A stretch of DNA of 64,000 nucleotides from Volvox africanus (taxonomy: Eukaryota > Chlorophyta > Chlorophyceae > Chlamydomonadales > Volvocaceae): positions 248,001 to 312,000 of the forward strand of contig BSDZ01000079.1 of assembly GCA_030268105.1 (NCBI GenBank), read 5' to 3'. Under the pieces are notes generated by a model. It had not been told where the DNA came from. It ran no database searches and saw only the letters and a program-made list of their open reading frames with translations. Of the stretch, positions 48,077 through 60,615 are shown piece after piece. Within the stretch, counting starts at the first letter, position 1, and every line of letters begins with the position of its first letter. Position numbers and translations under genes: made by a program.

Positions 48077-49747
48077 ATGAAAAGATTTCTAAATGTAATG
48101 CTGTGTCTGGGTATCATGACAGTTTCGGCGTCTGGAGCACGGCGTCCAAACTTTATCGTTATCCTTGTAGATGATTTAGATGAAACTCAGGACAGCAGCG
48201 GTGAGCTGGCGATGCCGGCGACGAAACGGCTTTTGCGAGACCGAGGTAAAGTCATTGTAACCGGACCATCAATCATTTGGCGACGTGCGACTTTCGTGCA
48301 CGACGACGCGACCAGCAATGTTCAGAAATTTTGTTCAAGATTCCTTAGAAGTTGGTAACTTCCTCTCAGTTCCTGCACACATCGGTTCCTTGTCCCGTTA
48401 TATCCCGATGTTGCTGCAAACCAGGTATCACCTTTACGAACCATTTCGTCACTACACCCATCTGCTGCCCTTCCCGGGTCAGCCTCCTCCGCGGCCAGCT
48501 GGGTCACAACACCAATTTCACAGACGTGCTCGGACCACACGGTATGTCCAAGTTTCAGATGACAATTTCCACACATGGGTTTTGATGCAGGTTATGCACC
48601 GGAACCAGGCATAAAGAGTTTCTCATAACCACCCTTTTTTTAAACACAGATTTACATTTATGAGCGAGACAGGAGACAAGGAAAGGCCGCCCCAATGGTC
48701 TCCCGGAGGTGGACGGATGACTGTCATTTGACCAAACAACAACTGAAACCCGCCAGCCCTCCGCCCTCCGCGGCTCTGCATCCCTTCAACTCTAGGCAAT
48801 ATCATCCCATGCAACCTTCCTGTTCTCACCGCAGACCCCTCCCCTTTCTGGGCCGTCCACATAGTGAGTTCGTTCTGTCCTTTCGTTCTTCCATTCATTC
48901 TTTTGCCACCCCAAGGGGTTCGCCGTTTGGCCGCGGAAACCATTTTTCCACAAGCCAAATTCGTTATGCCCGAGGCCCTGGCCCGCGAACCCACAACCCC
49001 TCCCTCACATACAGGAGGTTATGCAAAATTCCGTGCGCTGGATTTGGATCGCGACTGGCTCCCCACCTGGCTGCAGAAAGCGGGGTACAAAACGCTATAC
49101 ACAGGTGAGTGGGGGGGGGGGGGTTATGGGCGAGGGGTTATAGGGCATGGGAGGTTAACGGGATACGGAGAGGTCTCGAGGAAAAGGGCCTGGGAACGCG
49201 CGATGCCTGAAATCCCTCGTGGTTTGAGCTTATGCAGAGCATGCAGAGACTGGTTTGCCAATTTCAATTTTACTCATTTCCCAGTGGCTGGTGATTAACA
49301 CTCCTCACCTGGGCACCTGTCCCCGTAGCGACTTCAGATCCAGGTTTCATACTTTTGTCTCCTCCTCGAGGGCACTGCTCTGCCCCTTCCCTGCCGCCCT
49401 CATTACCCTCGTCTCGCTGCTCCTACCCTGCACCTCTCTTTCCCCTCCTCGCCCACGTGCTGCGCACCTTTGGCTTCATCCTGCCCTTTCATATCGAGTT
49501 GCCCAACCTCTGTGCCCGCTATCTGTTGCCCTCCCTCTCTCCTGTCCCTCCACCTCGGCATCCCTGTCCCTTTTCACTGGGGCCTCTGACCCCACCTCAG
49601 GCAAGTTCATAGTGGACTACACAATCCGCAATTACGACCCCCCACCTTCCGGCTGGACAGTCTTTGACGCGCTTGTGCATCCCTTCATCTTCGAGTACTA
49701 CAGCCCCGCATTCAGTCTCAACGGGGGCCAGCCGAGAATGTATCCCG
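48077..49747 (+). pseudogene. Truncated sulfatase gene, unit 2 (exons 1-4)
   Basis: Exons 48077-48245, 48425-48541, 49015-49104 and 49601-49747. Same content and truncation as unit 1. Confidence 0.9.
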
Positions 49748-50804
49748 GTGGGTGGAGTGGTAGGTGGGTCGGTCCGATCGGGAAGGGTATGGAATAGGGA
49801 GACAGTGGCGTGATCAAGCGGAAGACGCCGCCAGGGGTCGGGCCCCTCCCCGAAAGCTTGTCGTCATATTGCAGCTTTCCTTCCGGCTGGAAATGGGACA
49901 TTGGGATACAAACGTCCTCCTTCCAGATGGCTGTTAGGGTTACCAGGCTGGTGACCCATGGGCTGTTGACAGATTACAGATCCGGTGGATGTGAATGGGC
50001 TCCCTCCCTCCGAAACCACCCACCTCATCACCACCCAGCAGAGATGATGGTTAGAGATGGCTTGCAACTATGCAAGTTAGACCACCGTTACAAGTGAAAG
50101 TTGTCACCTCTAGCTTATACATGGATCTTTGCCTAATGAAACCCAAATAAGGCCATGGCCTAAGATCGCACGGTCAGAATCCAACATCAGCCCACCCAGG
50201 TATCATGGTGGCATCGTCACACAGCCCAGCAGCGGAGGGCCCCAGGGAGTGGTACAACATGAGGAAGAAATGGCTTGGGGGATGAGCTATAGATGGCAAA
50301 TTGAGCAGCGTCAATTATTATTTCATGCTCAGAAGGAATAGGAGCATTAATACAGATTAATATATGACAACTGCAGCACAGATGTAGTGTTGTGGCGCTG
50401 GACAGGCTCTGTGGATACGACATCACTCATCAGCCGTCGCATTCATGTCACAATTCGAGAACTTCCGGATTGCTAGCTGCGGAAAATCGGAAGTTGCAAC
50501 GTTTTATCCCCGTGCGAGGGCTTGCCGCGTTCCTTTGGAACTCCCCGTTCCATGCGAATTTGTGCACGGGGAGTTATCCATAGCCCTTCCAATCTGTATA
50601 AGAAGCTATATAACTTGTTTCAAATACATTATTTACTGCTTTATCGCGTACTTCCTTAACACTCATGTGTTTAGCAATTTGATAAAACCTTGCAAGTTCC
50701 AGTAATCCTTCCGATATGCACACACAAATGGGGAACACATCGGTCCTGTCACCCTACAGCTAACCAATTAAGGACAAGCACTCGGGCCACCACGGAATCC
50801 CCTC

Positions 50805-51257
50805 TCACGGGCAGCGGCTGAAGTTCCTGGCCCGGATCCCCTTTGACTCGTTGCGAAGCTGTCCGCATACCGTCATCCTTTGGCAGCCGCTCTGCCTTGC
50901 AACTATTATTGAGGGCTTAGGGGTTAGCACGGCTTGGCGAAGAAGATACTGGCTGACCTGACTGGCATTAGCTTTGTGAACCTCGGGACGACAAACAGTT
51001 AAGAGTTTTTGCCCAGGAGAGTGACACCGACTTAGACAAACATGTTCTACTCGCACGACCTCCTTGGCAGGAAGTCTCCTCTGGGTGCTATTTGGTAAGA
51101 AGTGTCTGACAGAGTATTTACCGTTTGCGCAAGATAAACTGCGCCAATCGCTCACAGAGACGCCGCCGCGCTCCGCGGCTTTGCTCAAAAAGCCATAGAA
51201 GTTATTTAGGCTTGCATGTGGAACTGGGACCCGGGCACATGCAGGACGATGGCTCAT
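50805..51257 (-). CDS. Chimeric hypothetical ORF, unit 2
   Basis: Same sequence and junction-derived C-terminus as in unit 1. Confidence 0.3.
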   Translation of the reverse strand: MSHRPACARVPVPHASLNNFYGFLSKAAERGGVSVSDWRSLSCANGKYSVRHFLPNSTQRRLPAKEVVRVEHVCLSRCHSPGQKLLTVCRPEVHKANASQVSQYLLRQAVLTPKPSIIVARQSGCQRMTVCGQLRNESKGIRARNFSRCP

Positions 51258-52676
51258 GGCAAGAAGCTCAGCAAACTTAAAATCCTTGGCATAAGTGTCT
51301 CCAATGTTTGGTGAGTTGCCCCAGTATACATGAGCTATTCCTTATTGACTTAGGATGCCTTCATAATTAAGAATGTGCGAATTGATATGGTGAGACATGG
51401 ACGATGGTACACAAGGAGCACTGACCCGTGGGTCAGCACAACTGGGTCTTTGGTTCTCCTATACGCAGTATAGAGCGAGTAGGCGGGACTACGCTTCGCG
51501 ATGGGTTAGGACTTACTAGCGTTTCTTGCTGAACGTTTGCTGCCGGTTCGTTGTTTGCTGCCCGCAGCAAGCACATCATGCAACCAGATGTACCTCACTC
51601 CCTGCGGCTCCAGGGCATTTTGATTGGTGAGGCCATGCTTGGTTTATCGCAAAGGGCAAGATTTGTCTATGATGAAGACAGCTCATAATTATGCCACTTG
51701 GCTTTGCTGTTGGAAACCCATAACGGACCCGCAGGTTCTACAATACAATTTTGATCTGTGCTCATGCTACATGGGCAATCATGCTGAACGACGTTGAAAA
51801 TGCTAATGCCTTTCTAAGTTTTTGCGGGCTTGCCATGATGCAGGAGGCGTGGTTATCGTGTTCAACCGACAACAGCTGTACCTGTTGGGTAGGTTAAGGG
51901 AAGGTCGTACATGTAAAAGATGTGGGGATGCTACGGGACTGGCCCAGATCGGTAAGAGATACCTTGTCATTCCGTATTACCGCCGTCCTGCCGACCTGCA
52001 GCATGCGACCCGCTCAGGGGGAGCGTAGTACGTCGTGACAACCTTGAGCTAAGTCTTCAAGGGGGACCTGTGGCGATTTGTTTAAAAAGACGGATAGGCG
52101 AGGCAACTGCCACCTTCCATTTACAAAGGCAGGAAGAGTTGCCTGCCTGCCGTGCGTATATTGCCCCAGCTTTTTTCCGCTAGGAGTCTTATAGCTGCCG
52201 TACCACTCGGTATCTCTTTTTAAAAGAGGATCTGCAGGATATGCTCCGGAAGGTGACCGCAGCCAAGGCGCCCGAGCGATCCGCAGCCGCGGTCGTCAAA
52301 ACGGTCCTGCACCGGGGCCGAGACAAGGCCAGGTACGTGCCGCTCACCTTTACAGCAGGCGATCCGTCAGACTGGCTTAAACCCTCAGCACACGGACGCC
52401 CATACCTCCATCTGGGTCGGCCTCAACACCCTGGACTGGAATTGATTGTGGGACCCCTAGCCGAAAAATAACAGTTCGGCGCCTCTGGCCGGCTTGGGCA
52501 GTGGCCGTGAGGTTGCAAGTAGACGTGGAATCAGATAGTGGGCAGATGGAGGACGATGTGTATGAATTGTAATTTGTCATCCTTGACACGCTGGCATTTG
52601 GGCCGCCTGGCATGGCTGTATATGGCTCTTACCACAACCGCACCAGCACCGGCAGTGTGTTCATTGGTTCCGCAGG

Positions 52677-53057
52677 GTGGAAGCCATTACTTTGGTGGAA
52701 AATACGGCCCCAGATATGATGATGATGTCATCTCACGTTCTGGGTCAGATCGAAGATCTGGACGATTTGGAGCTGCTTGAGCCGCTGGAGCGTCAGGAAG
52801 GGCGGGCTGACCCACATGAGCATTTTGAGGAAACCGAAGGGGACATCGCCCGCGCGGTGGGGCGGCGACACGATGGTCGCAGTGGCGGGCACATAAGGGG
52901 TCTGCGGGAGGATGATGAGGAAGAGAATTTGTTGATGTTGCCTACCCTGGCACCGCCGAGCTTTAAAAAGGACGGCAGCGGTGCAGGTGCGTGTGTAGCT
53001 ATAAAGATGAAACTCGCTACTCGTTACTCGGACACGCGTGCCACACTCAGACGCTGA
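52677..53057 (+). CDS. Hypothetical acidic exon, unit 2
   Basis: Same as unit 1, including RATLRR. Confidence 0.3.
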   Translation: MEAITLVENTAPDMMMMSSHVLGQIEDLDDLELLEPLERQEGRADPHEHFEETEGDIARAVGRRHDGRSGGHIRGLREDDEEENLLMLPTLAPPSFKKDGSGAGACVAIKMKLATRYSDTRATLRR

Positions 53058-54126
53058 GAGGATTTGAGTCGCCGAAGAATAGGATGATTGTGCGTGGTAA
53101 CATCTCCCTGGACGTTATCGGTAGATTAATAGCATTATGTTCCATTTTTTATTGGGTCCGACTGGCTCGTCCCTTTCCCCCTGGTGGGGGTGAGGGCTCG
53201 CCGTCATGTCTTGTGATGTTTGGGGAGCGGTTTTCAAAGTCTTGGTGCGCGGGCCTCAGAGATGTCCGTCGATGTTATTCACGGTGTAAGGCAATAACGG
53301 TGGGTTTGGGTGCTCATATGATCCTATTTTTGAACATGCCACGTACCTTGCCTGTTTTGCCCCGCTATTCACACTTGACATGATGTCCAGGCATCTGGGC
53401 ATTGAGATGTACTGCTCCTTCTGCATAGGTGGCGACTAGACGATGGGCCAGGAACAAGGAATGAGCATCAAAATCGTTGGATGGGCTGTAACTATCAATT
53501 TTGTAACGACAGACTCGCTTTCACTGGGGACACACTCGAAGACGTCCAGAAGGAGCCCCCGTGCACAACCGGTTTGCGCTGGGCCATGCTTCCCCGGATG
53601 TATGTTCCTTGGACTTGAATGGGAGAAACGCAAGGAGGTCATGGTCTTGCATATGCAGGTCATAAAGTAGATGGTTTAGAATTACAATTGGTGGGTAGCG
53701 GCGTTTGGGATGAACACACCTTCCGAATTGTTGCCACCTGGGTGGCTGGATGTGTTGGAGATTGAGGCAGTTGGGGATTGTGTACCCAGACCAATGTGCG
53801 ACAAAAGTAAAGGCAGCTGCAATTTGCCGTAACGTTTTTCACTATGATATGATAACGCGGCTTCACACTCATTAAGTGTTTCTTTTCTGATTAACGGTCA
53901 GCGCAAACCAGAGGGCGGGCATGATGCTCACTCTTCCTCTTGCAAGGTTTCAAATTGCAACCCCAAAGTTATATATTATGCCCTTTTGTTCAATAACGGC
54001 AAAAGTCCCCAGGCCAACCAACGTCATGCTTTGCATGAAATGAGCAAATCTTGAAAATATTTCTTCCATCGAGTAAGGATACGTAAAAAGTTTCCTTCAA
54101 ACACATCGCTTAACTTAAAGGGAAAA

Positions 54127-55796
54127 ATGAAAAGATTTCTAAATGTAATGCTGTGTCTGGGTATCATGACAGTTTCGGCGTCTGGAGCACGGCGTCCAAA
54201 CTTTATCGTTATCCTTGTAGATGATTTAGATGAAACTCAGGACAGCAGCGGTGAGCTGGCGATGCCGGCGACGAAACGGCTTTTGCGAGACCGAGGTAAA
54301 GTCATTGTAACCGGACCATCAATCATTTGGCGACGTGCGACTTTCGTGCACGACGACGCGACCAGCAATGTTCAGAAATTTTGTTCAAGATTCCTTAGAA
54401 GTTGGTAACTTCCTCTCAGTTCCTGCACACATCGGTTCCTTGTCCCGTTATATCCCGATGTTGCTGCAAACCAGGTATCACCTTTACGAACCATTTCGTC
54501 ACTACACCCATCTGCTGCCCTTCCCGGGTCAGCCTCCTCCGCGGCCAGCTGGGTCACAACACCAATTTCACAGACGTGCTCGGACCACACGGTATGTCCA
54601 AGTTTCAGATGACAATTTCCACACATGGGTTTTGATGCAGGTTATGCACCGGAACCAGGCATAAAGAGTTTCTCATAACCACCCTTTTTTTAAACACAGA
54701 TTTACATTTATGAGCGAGACAGGAGACAAGGAAAGGCCGCCCCAATGGTCTCCCGGAGGTGGACGGATGACTGTCATTTGACCAAACAACAACTGAAACC
54801 CGCCAGCCCTCCGCCCTCCGCGGCTCTGCATCCCTTCAACTCTAGGCAATATCATCCCATGCAACCTTCCTGTTCTCACCGCAGACCCCTCCCCTTTCTG
54901 GGCCGTCCACATAGTGAGTTCGTTCTGTCCTTTCGTTCTTCCATTCATTCTTTTGCCACCCCAAGGGGTTCGCCGTTTGGCCGCGGAAACCATTTTTCCA
55001 CAAGCCAAATTCGTTATGCCCGAGGCCCTGGCCCGCGAACCCACAACCCCTCCCTCACATACAGGAGGTTATGCAAAATTCCGTGCGCTGGATTTGGATC
55101 GCGACTGGCTCCCCACCTGGCTGCAGAAAGCGGGGTACAAAACGCTATACACAGGTGAGTGGGGGGGGGGGGTTATGGGCGAGGGGTTATAGGGCATGGG
55201 AGGTTAACGGGATACGGAGAGGTCTCGAGGAAAAGGGCCTGGGAACGCGCGATGCCTGAAATCCCTCGTGGTTTGAGCTTATGCAGAGCATGCAGAGACT
55301 GGTTTGCCAATTTCAATTTTACTCATTTCCCAGTGGCTGGTGATTAACACTCCTCACCTGGGCACCTGTCCCCGTAGCGACTTCAGATCCAGGTTTCATA
55401 CTTTTGTCTCCTCCTCGAGGGCACTGCTCTGCCCCTTCCCTGCCGCCCTCATTACCCTCGTCTCGCTGCTCCTACCCTGCACCTCTCTTTCCCCTCCTCG
55501 CCCACGTGCTGCGCACCTTTGGCTTCATCCTGCCCTTTCATATCGAGTTGCCCAACCTCTGTGCCCGCTATCTGTTGCCCTCCCTCTCTCCTGTCCCTCC
55601 ACCTCGGCATCCCTGTCCCTTTTCACTGGGGCCTCTGACCCCACCTCAGGCAAGTTCATAGTGGACTACACAATCCGCAATTACGACCCCCCACCTTCCG
55701 GCTGGACAGTCTTTGACGCGCTTGTGCATCCCTTCATCTTCGAGTACTACAGCCCCGCATTCAGTCTCAACGGGGGCCAGCCGAGAATGTATCCCG
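54127..55796 (+). pseudogene. Truncated sulfatase gene, unit 3 (exons 1-4)
   Basis: Exons 54127-54295, 54475-54591, 55065-55154 and 55650-55796. Same truncation after exon 4. Confidence 0.9.
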
Positions 55797-56852
55797 GTGG
55801 GTGGAGTGGTAGGTGGGTCGGTCCGATCGGGAAGGGTATGGAATAGGGAGACAGTGGCGTGATCAAGCGGAAGACGCCGCCAGGGGTCGGGCCCCTCCCC
55901 GAAAGCTTGTCGTCATATTGCAGCTTTCCTTCCGGCTGGAAATGGGACATTGGGATACAAACGTCCTCCTTCCAGATGGCTGTTAGGGTTACCAGGCTGG
56001 TGACCCATGGGCTGTTGACAGATTACAGATCCGTGGATGTGAATGGGCTCCCTCCCTCCGAAACCACCCACCTCATCACCACCCAGCAGAGATGATGGTT
56101 AGAGATGGCTTGCAACTATGCAAGTTAGACCACCGTTACAAGTGAAAGTTGTCACCTCTAGCTTATACATGGATCTTTGCCTAATGAAACCCAAATAAGG
56201 CCATGGCCTAAGATCGCACGGTCAGAATCCAACATCAGCCCACCCAGGTATCATGGTGGCATCGTCACACAGCCCAGCAGCGGAGGGCCCCAGGGAGTGG
56301 TACAACATGAGGAAGAAATGGCTTGGGGGATGAGCTATAGATGGCAAATTGAGCAGCGTCAATTATTATTTCATGCTCAGAAGGAATAGGAGCATTAATA
56401 CAGATTAATATATGACAACTGCAGCACAGATGTAGTGTTGTGGCGCTGGACAGGCTCTGTGGATACGACATCACTCATCAGCCGTCGCATTCATGTCACA
56501 ATTCGAGAACTTCCGGATTGCTAGCTGCGGAAAATCGGAAGTTGCAACGTTTTATCCCCGTGCGAGGGCTTGCCGCGTTCCTTTGGAACTCCCCGTTCCA
56601 TGCGAATTTGTGCACGGGGAGTTATCCATAGCCCTTCCAATCTGTATAAGAAGCTATATAACTTGTTTCAAATACATTATTTACTGCTTGATCGCGTACT
56701 TCCTTAACACTCATGTGTTTAGCAATTTGATAAAACCTTGCAAGTTCCAGTAATCCTTCCGATATGCACACACAAATGGGGAACACATCGGTCCTGTCAC
56801 CCTACAGCTAACCAATTAAGGACAAGCACTCGGGCCACCACGGAATCCCCTC

Positions 56853-57305
56853 TCACGGGCAGCGGCTGAAGTTTCTGGCCCGGATCCCCTTTGACTCCTT
56901 GTGAAGCTGTCCGCATACCGTCATCCTTTGGCAGCCGCTCTGCCTTGCAACTATTATTGAGGGCTTAGGGGTTAGCACGGCTTGGCGAAGAAGAAACTGG
57001 CTGACCTGACTGGCATTAGCTTTGTGAACCTCGGGACGACAAACAGTTAAGAGTTTTTGCCCAGGAGAGTGACACCGACTTAGACAAACATGTTCTACTC
57101 GCACGACCTCCTTGGCAGGAAGTCTCCTCTGGGTGCTATTTGGTAAGAAGTGTCTGACAGAGTATTTACCGTTTGCGCAAGATAAACTGCGCCAATCGCT
57201 CACAGAGACGCCGCCGCGCTCCGCGGCTTTGCTCAAAAAGCCATAGAAGTTATTTAGGCTTGCATGTGGAACTGGGACCCGGGCACATGCAGGACGATGG
57301 CTCAT
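56853..57305 (-). CDS. Chimeric hypothetical ORF, unit 3
   Basis: As in units 1 and 2, with SQFLL and HKESKG where they have SQYLL and RNESKG. Confidence 0.3.
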   Translation of the reverse strand: MSHRPACARVPVPHASLNNFYGFLSKAAERGGVSVSDWRSLSCANGKYSVRHFLPNSTQRRLPAKEVVRVEHVCLSRCHSPGQKLLTVCRPEVHKANASQVSQFLLRQAVLTPKPSIIVARQSGCQRMTVCGQLHKESKGIRARNFSRCP

Positions 57306-58724
57306 GGCAAGAAGCTCAGCAAACTTAAAATCCTTGGCATAAGTGTCTCCAATGTTTGGTGAGTTGCCCCAGTATACATGAGCTATTCCTTATTGACTTA
57401 GGATGCCTTCATAATTAAGAATGTGCGAATTGATATGGTGAGACATGGACGATGGTACACAAGGAGCACTGACCCGTGGGTCAGCACAACTGGGTCTTTG
57501 GTTCTCCTATACGCAGTATAGAGCGAGTAGGCGGGACTACGCTTCGCGATGGGTTAGGACTTACTAGCGTTTCTTGCTGAACGTTTGCTGCCGGTTCGTT
57601 GTTTGCTGCCCGCAGCAAGCACATCATGCAACCAGATGTACCTCACTCCCTGCGGCTCCAGGGCATTTTGATTGGTGAGGCCATGCTTGGTTTATCGCAA
57701 AGGGCAAGATTTGTCTATGATGAAGACAGCTCATAATTATGCCACTTGGCTTTGCTGTTGGAAACCCATAACGGACCCGCAGGTTCTACAATACAATTTT
57801 GATCTGTGCTCATGCTACATGGGCAATCATGCTGAACGACGTTGAAAATGCTAATGCCTTTCTAAGTTTTTGCGGGCTTGCCATGATGCAGGAGGCGTGG
57901 TTATCGTGTTCAACCGACAACAGCTGTACCTGTTGGGTAGGTTAAGGGAAGGTCGTACATGTAAAAGATGTGGGGATGCTACGGGACTGGCCCAGATCGG
58001 TAAGAGATACCTTGTCATTCCGTATTACCGCCGTCCTGCCGACCTGCAGCATGCGACCCGCTCAGGGGGAGCGTAGTACGTCGTGACAACCTTGAGCTAA
58101 GTCTTCAAGGGGGACCTGTGGCGATTTGTTTAAAAAGACGGATAGGCGAGGCAACTGCCACCTTCCATTTACAAAGGCAGGAAGAGTTGCCTGCCTGCCG
58201 TGCGTATATTGCCCCAGCTTTTTTCCGCTAGGAGTCTTATAGCTGCCGTACCACTCGGTATCTCTTTTTAAAAGAGGATCTGCAGGATATGCTCCGGAAG
58301 GTGACCGCAGCCAAGGCGCCCGAGCGATCCGCAGCCGCGGTCGTCAAAACGGTCCTGCACCGGGGCCGAGACAAGGCCAGGTACGTGCCGCTCACCTTTA
58401 CAGCAGGCGATCCGTCAGGCTGGCTTAAACCCTCAGCACACGGACGCCCATACCTCCATCTGGGTCGGCCTCAACACCCTGGACTGGAATTGATTGTGGG
58501 ACCCCTAGCCGAAAAATAACAGTTCGGCGCCTCTGGCCGGCTTGGGCAGTGGCCGTGAGGTTGCAAGTAGACGTGGAATCAGATAGTGGGCAGATGGAGG
58601 ACGATGTGTATGAATTGTAATTTGTCATCCTTGACACGCTGGCATTTGGGCCGCCTGGCATGGCTGTATATGGCTCTTACCACAACCGCACCAGCACCGG
58701 CAGTGTGTTCATTGGTTCCGCAGG

Positions 58725-59105
58725 GTGGAAGCCATTACTTTGGTGGAAAATACGGCCCCAGATATGATGATGATGTCATCTCACGTTCTGGGTCAGATCG
58801 AAGATCTGGACGATTTGGAGCTGCTTGAGCCGCTGGAGCGTCAGGAAGGGCGGGCTGACCCACATGAGCATTTTGAGGAAACCGAAGGGGACATCGCCCG
58901 CGCGGTGGGGCGGCGACACGATGGTCGCAGTGGCGGGCACATAAGGGGTCTGCGGGAGGATGATGAGGAAGAGAATTTGTTGATGTTGCCTACCCTGGCA
59001 CCGCCGAGCTTTAAAAAGGACGGCAGCGGTGCAGGTGCGTGTGTAGCTATTAAGATGAAACTCGCTACTCGTTACTCGGACACGCGTGCCTCACTCAGAC
59101 GCTGA
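58725..59105 (+). CDS. Hypothetical acidic exon, unit 3
   Basis: Same frame as 33520-33900, with RASLRR as in the left arm. Here the natural downstream segment T follows, so this copy has the best chance of belonging to a working gene. Confidence 0.33.
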   Translation: MEAITLVENTAPDMMMMSSHVLGQIEDLDDLELLEPLERQEGRADPHEHFEETEGDIARAVGRRHDGRSGGHIRGLREDDEEENLLMLPTLAPPSFKKDGSGAGACVAIKMKLATRYSDTRASLRR

Positions 59106-59756
59106 GAGGATTTGAGTCGCCGCTACCGGGGACTAGGGGCACGGTGGAAGGACAGGGAAAGCCGCTGCAAATAGACGATGTAGAGCAATGAGGCCTATGG
59201 TAAGGCCTATGGCACACAACACCGACTGATTCACAACACCGACTGAACCCACATATCAGGAATACGGACAAGGGAGATATTTGAGGGCGGACATGGAAGC
59301 ACGCCCGACATGACAAATCTTCTTAAGCAAGCGGCTAAGATCCACGACTGAACTGAACTGCCCATCATATCAAGCTGCAACCCCACCAATTTAACGTTGT
59401 GATGTCCATCATGCCCACGCCCCCTTCAGAAGGCGCTCAGCGGGGAGGAGGCGCCAAGGGGGGTCGGGTCAGAGGTGCAGCTGGGCCATCAAACCAAGTC
59501 CCTCGTGACCTGTAAGTCGGGATGGATAAGAGGGCGGCGCTTTTTAGTGGAACAGTGGAACCCTCGGCTGCCATGCATGTACGACGGCAGCGCAAGATAA
59601 GGCCCATCAAGAGTCGGGCCGGTTGGGGCTTTAGCACGCAGGAATTCTGATTATAAAATGAAGTTAACAGCATGAATTATATGATACGCGTGTCATCCAT
59701 AATGGGCTAAATAAGGAATACAATGAAGGAAATGGATGTAAGCATTTGCGATAAGC

Positions 59757-60157
59757 TGTTGTATCTCTGTTGTGTCGGCCAACAAAGGCCCGATCGGAAG
59801 GATGACCATCTAAGGTCCAGGATCCTTTGACACTGCCCGTAGATACCCCAGGATACTACAAGTTTTCCCCCTCAGATAGGGTGCGTCCTCGCATCCTACA
59901 GTCTAAGGGCCAGCCCTCACCCTAGTCTGTAGTCAGACGGATCCCATCCCTCACGGCCTGGTGATGGTTTCCCAAGCCATCTACCAGTCAGAACCGCCCG
60001 CACCATCCCGTAGGTGGGGGGAATTCGAACCCGGACAACCTGCTCGATACCAATGTTGTATCTCTGTTGTGTCGGCCAACAAAGGCCCGATCGGAAGGAT
60101 GACCATCTAAGGTCCAGGATCCTTTGACACTGCCCGTAGATACCCCAGGATACTACA
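59757..60157 (-). mobile_element. Complete TRIM retrotransposon (401 bp) with target duplication TAAGC
   Basis: Two apparently identical 104-bp LTRs (59757-59860 and 60054-60157), flanked by TAAGC at 59752-59756 and 60158-60162. On the minus strand the order is LTR, primer site TGGTATCGAGCAGG (60052-60039), internal 193 bp with no ORF, polypurine tract GAGGGGGAAAACT (about 59873-59861), LTR. It encodes nothing and must be mobilised by another element. The region after the primer site contains GGTTCGAATTCC, close to a tRNA T-arm (B-box). Confidence 0.95.
60039..60052 (-). promoter_or_regulatory. TRIM primer binding site
   Basis: TGGTATCGAGCAGG, one base after the TRIM 5' LTR. It differs from the chromovirus site TGGTATCGAGACAGG by one base insertion. 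Confidence 0.75.
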
Positions 60158-60461
60158 TAAGCGTGTAACAGCGTGGGGATCACTCACTTGTATTTTCCCC
60201 TGTCTCTCACGCGATGCTAGATGCGTTCCACTTAGTCTCTTGCGATTCAGCGAGTAGTAGCAGGTGGTTCGCACAGGTACCCACCACGCACACATATATG
60301 CGTCCACCCAAACGAAAACTTTAAACCGAATGCACCCACGCACGCCGAATTATATGTACACCCTGCCTTCTTCACGACCTGCTACTATCATGCGGTAACC
60401 TCCCGTTATGGGTTCCATATCGTTTTCGTTCTCTTCTTTCTCTTTCCTACCCGTCCCGTGC

Positions 60462-60558
60462 ATGATCAGCAACGACGATGAGGTTCTTAAAGCCCCCGAT
60501 GTACGGGTCCTATTGGAAGACGATGACGACGAGGGTAGCGGTTTTTTCCTGGCGTTCG
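60462..60558 (+). CDS. Hypothetical acidic first exon, segment T right copy
   Basis: Paralog of exon 1 at 32354-32450: MISNDDEVLKAPDVRVLLED then an acidic run. The left GTAAGT donor is GCGAGT here, so it either uses a rare GC-AG intron or reads on to a stop at 60614. It may be the start of the gene whose later exons are the basic exon at 60616 and the LRR exons. Confidence 0.4.
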
Positions 60559-60615
60559 GCGAGTCGGTTTTCGGTTTTCGGCCGAGACGCATCGACCGCA
60601 GCAACGTCCACTGAT

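Larger units (their letters stand above)
47025..53074 (+). repeat. Unit 2 of the chimeric tandem array (6050 bp)
   Basis: Starts with S at AAGAATAGG directly after M of unit 1 and appears essentially identical to unit 1, including the 13-G tract at 49111-49123. Confidence 0.95.
53075..59122 (+). repeat. Unit 3 of the chimeric tandem array (6048 bp)
   Basis: Two bases shorter than unit 2: the G tract has 12 G, and a G is lost at about 56033. At several places unit 3 agrees with the left arm rather than with units 1 and 2 (SQFLL, GDPSGW, RASLRR). It continues from M into T as the left arm does, so it is probably the founder unit. Confidence 0.95.
59123..60560 (+). repeat. Segment T, right copy
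   Basis: Inverted match to 32330-33502, about 300 bp longer because it carries the full TRIM. Confidence 0.88.

Noticed and set aside
40888..59122. Tandem array as a CRISPR or satellite array
   Set aside because: The unit is 6 kb with exons and mixed origin; it is a segmental duplication, not short repeats with spacers.
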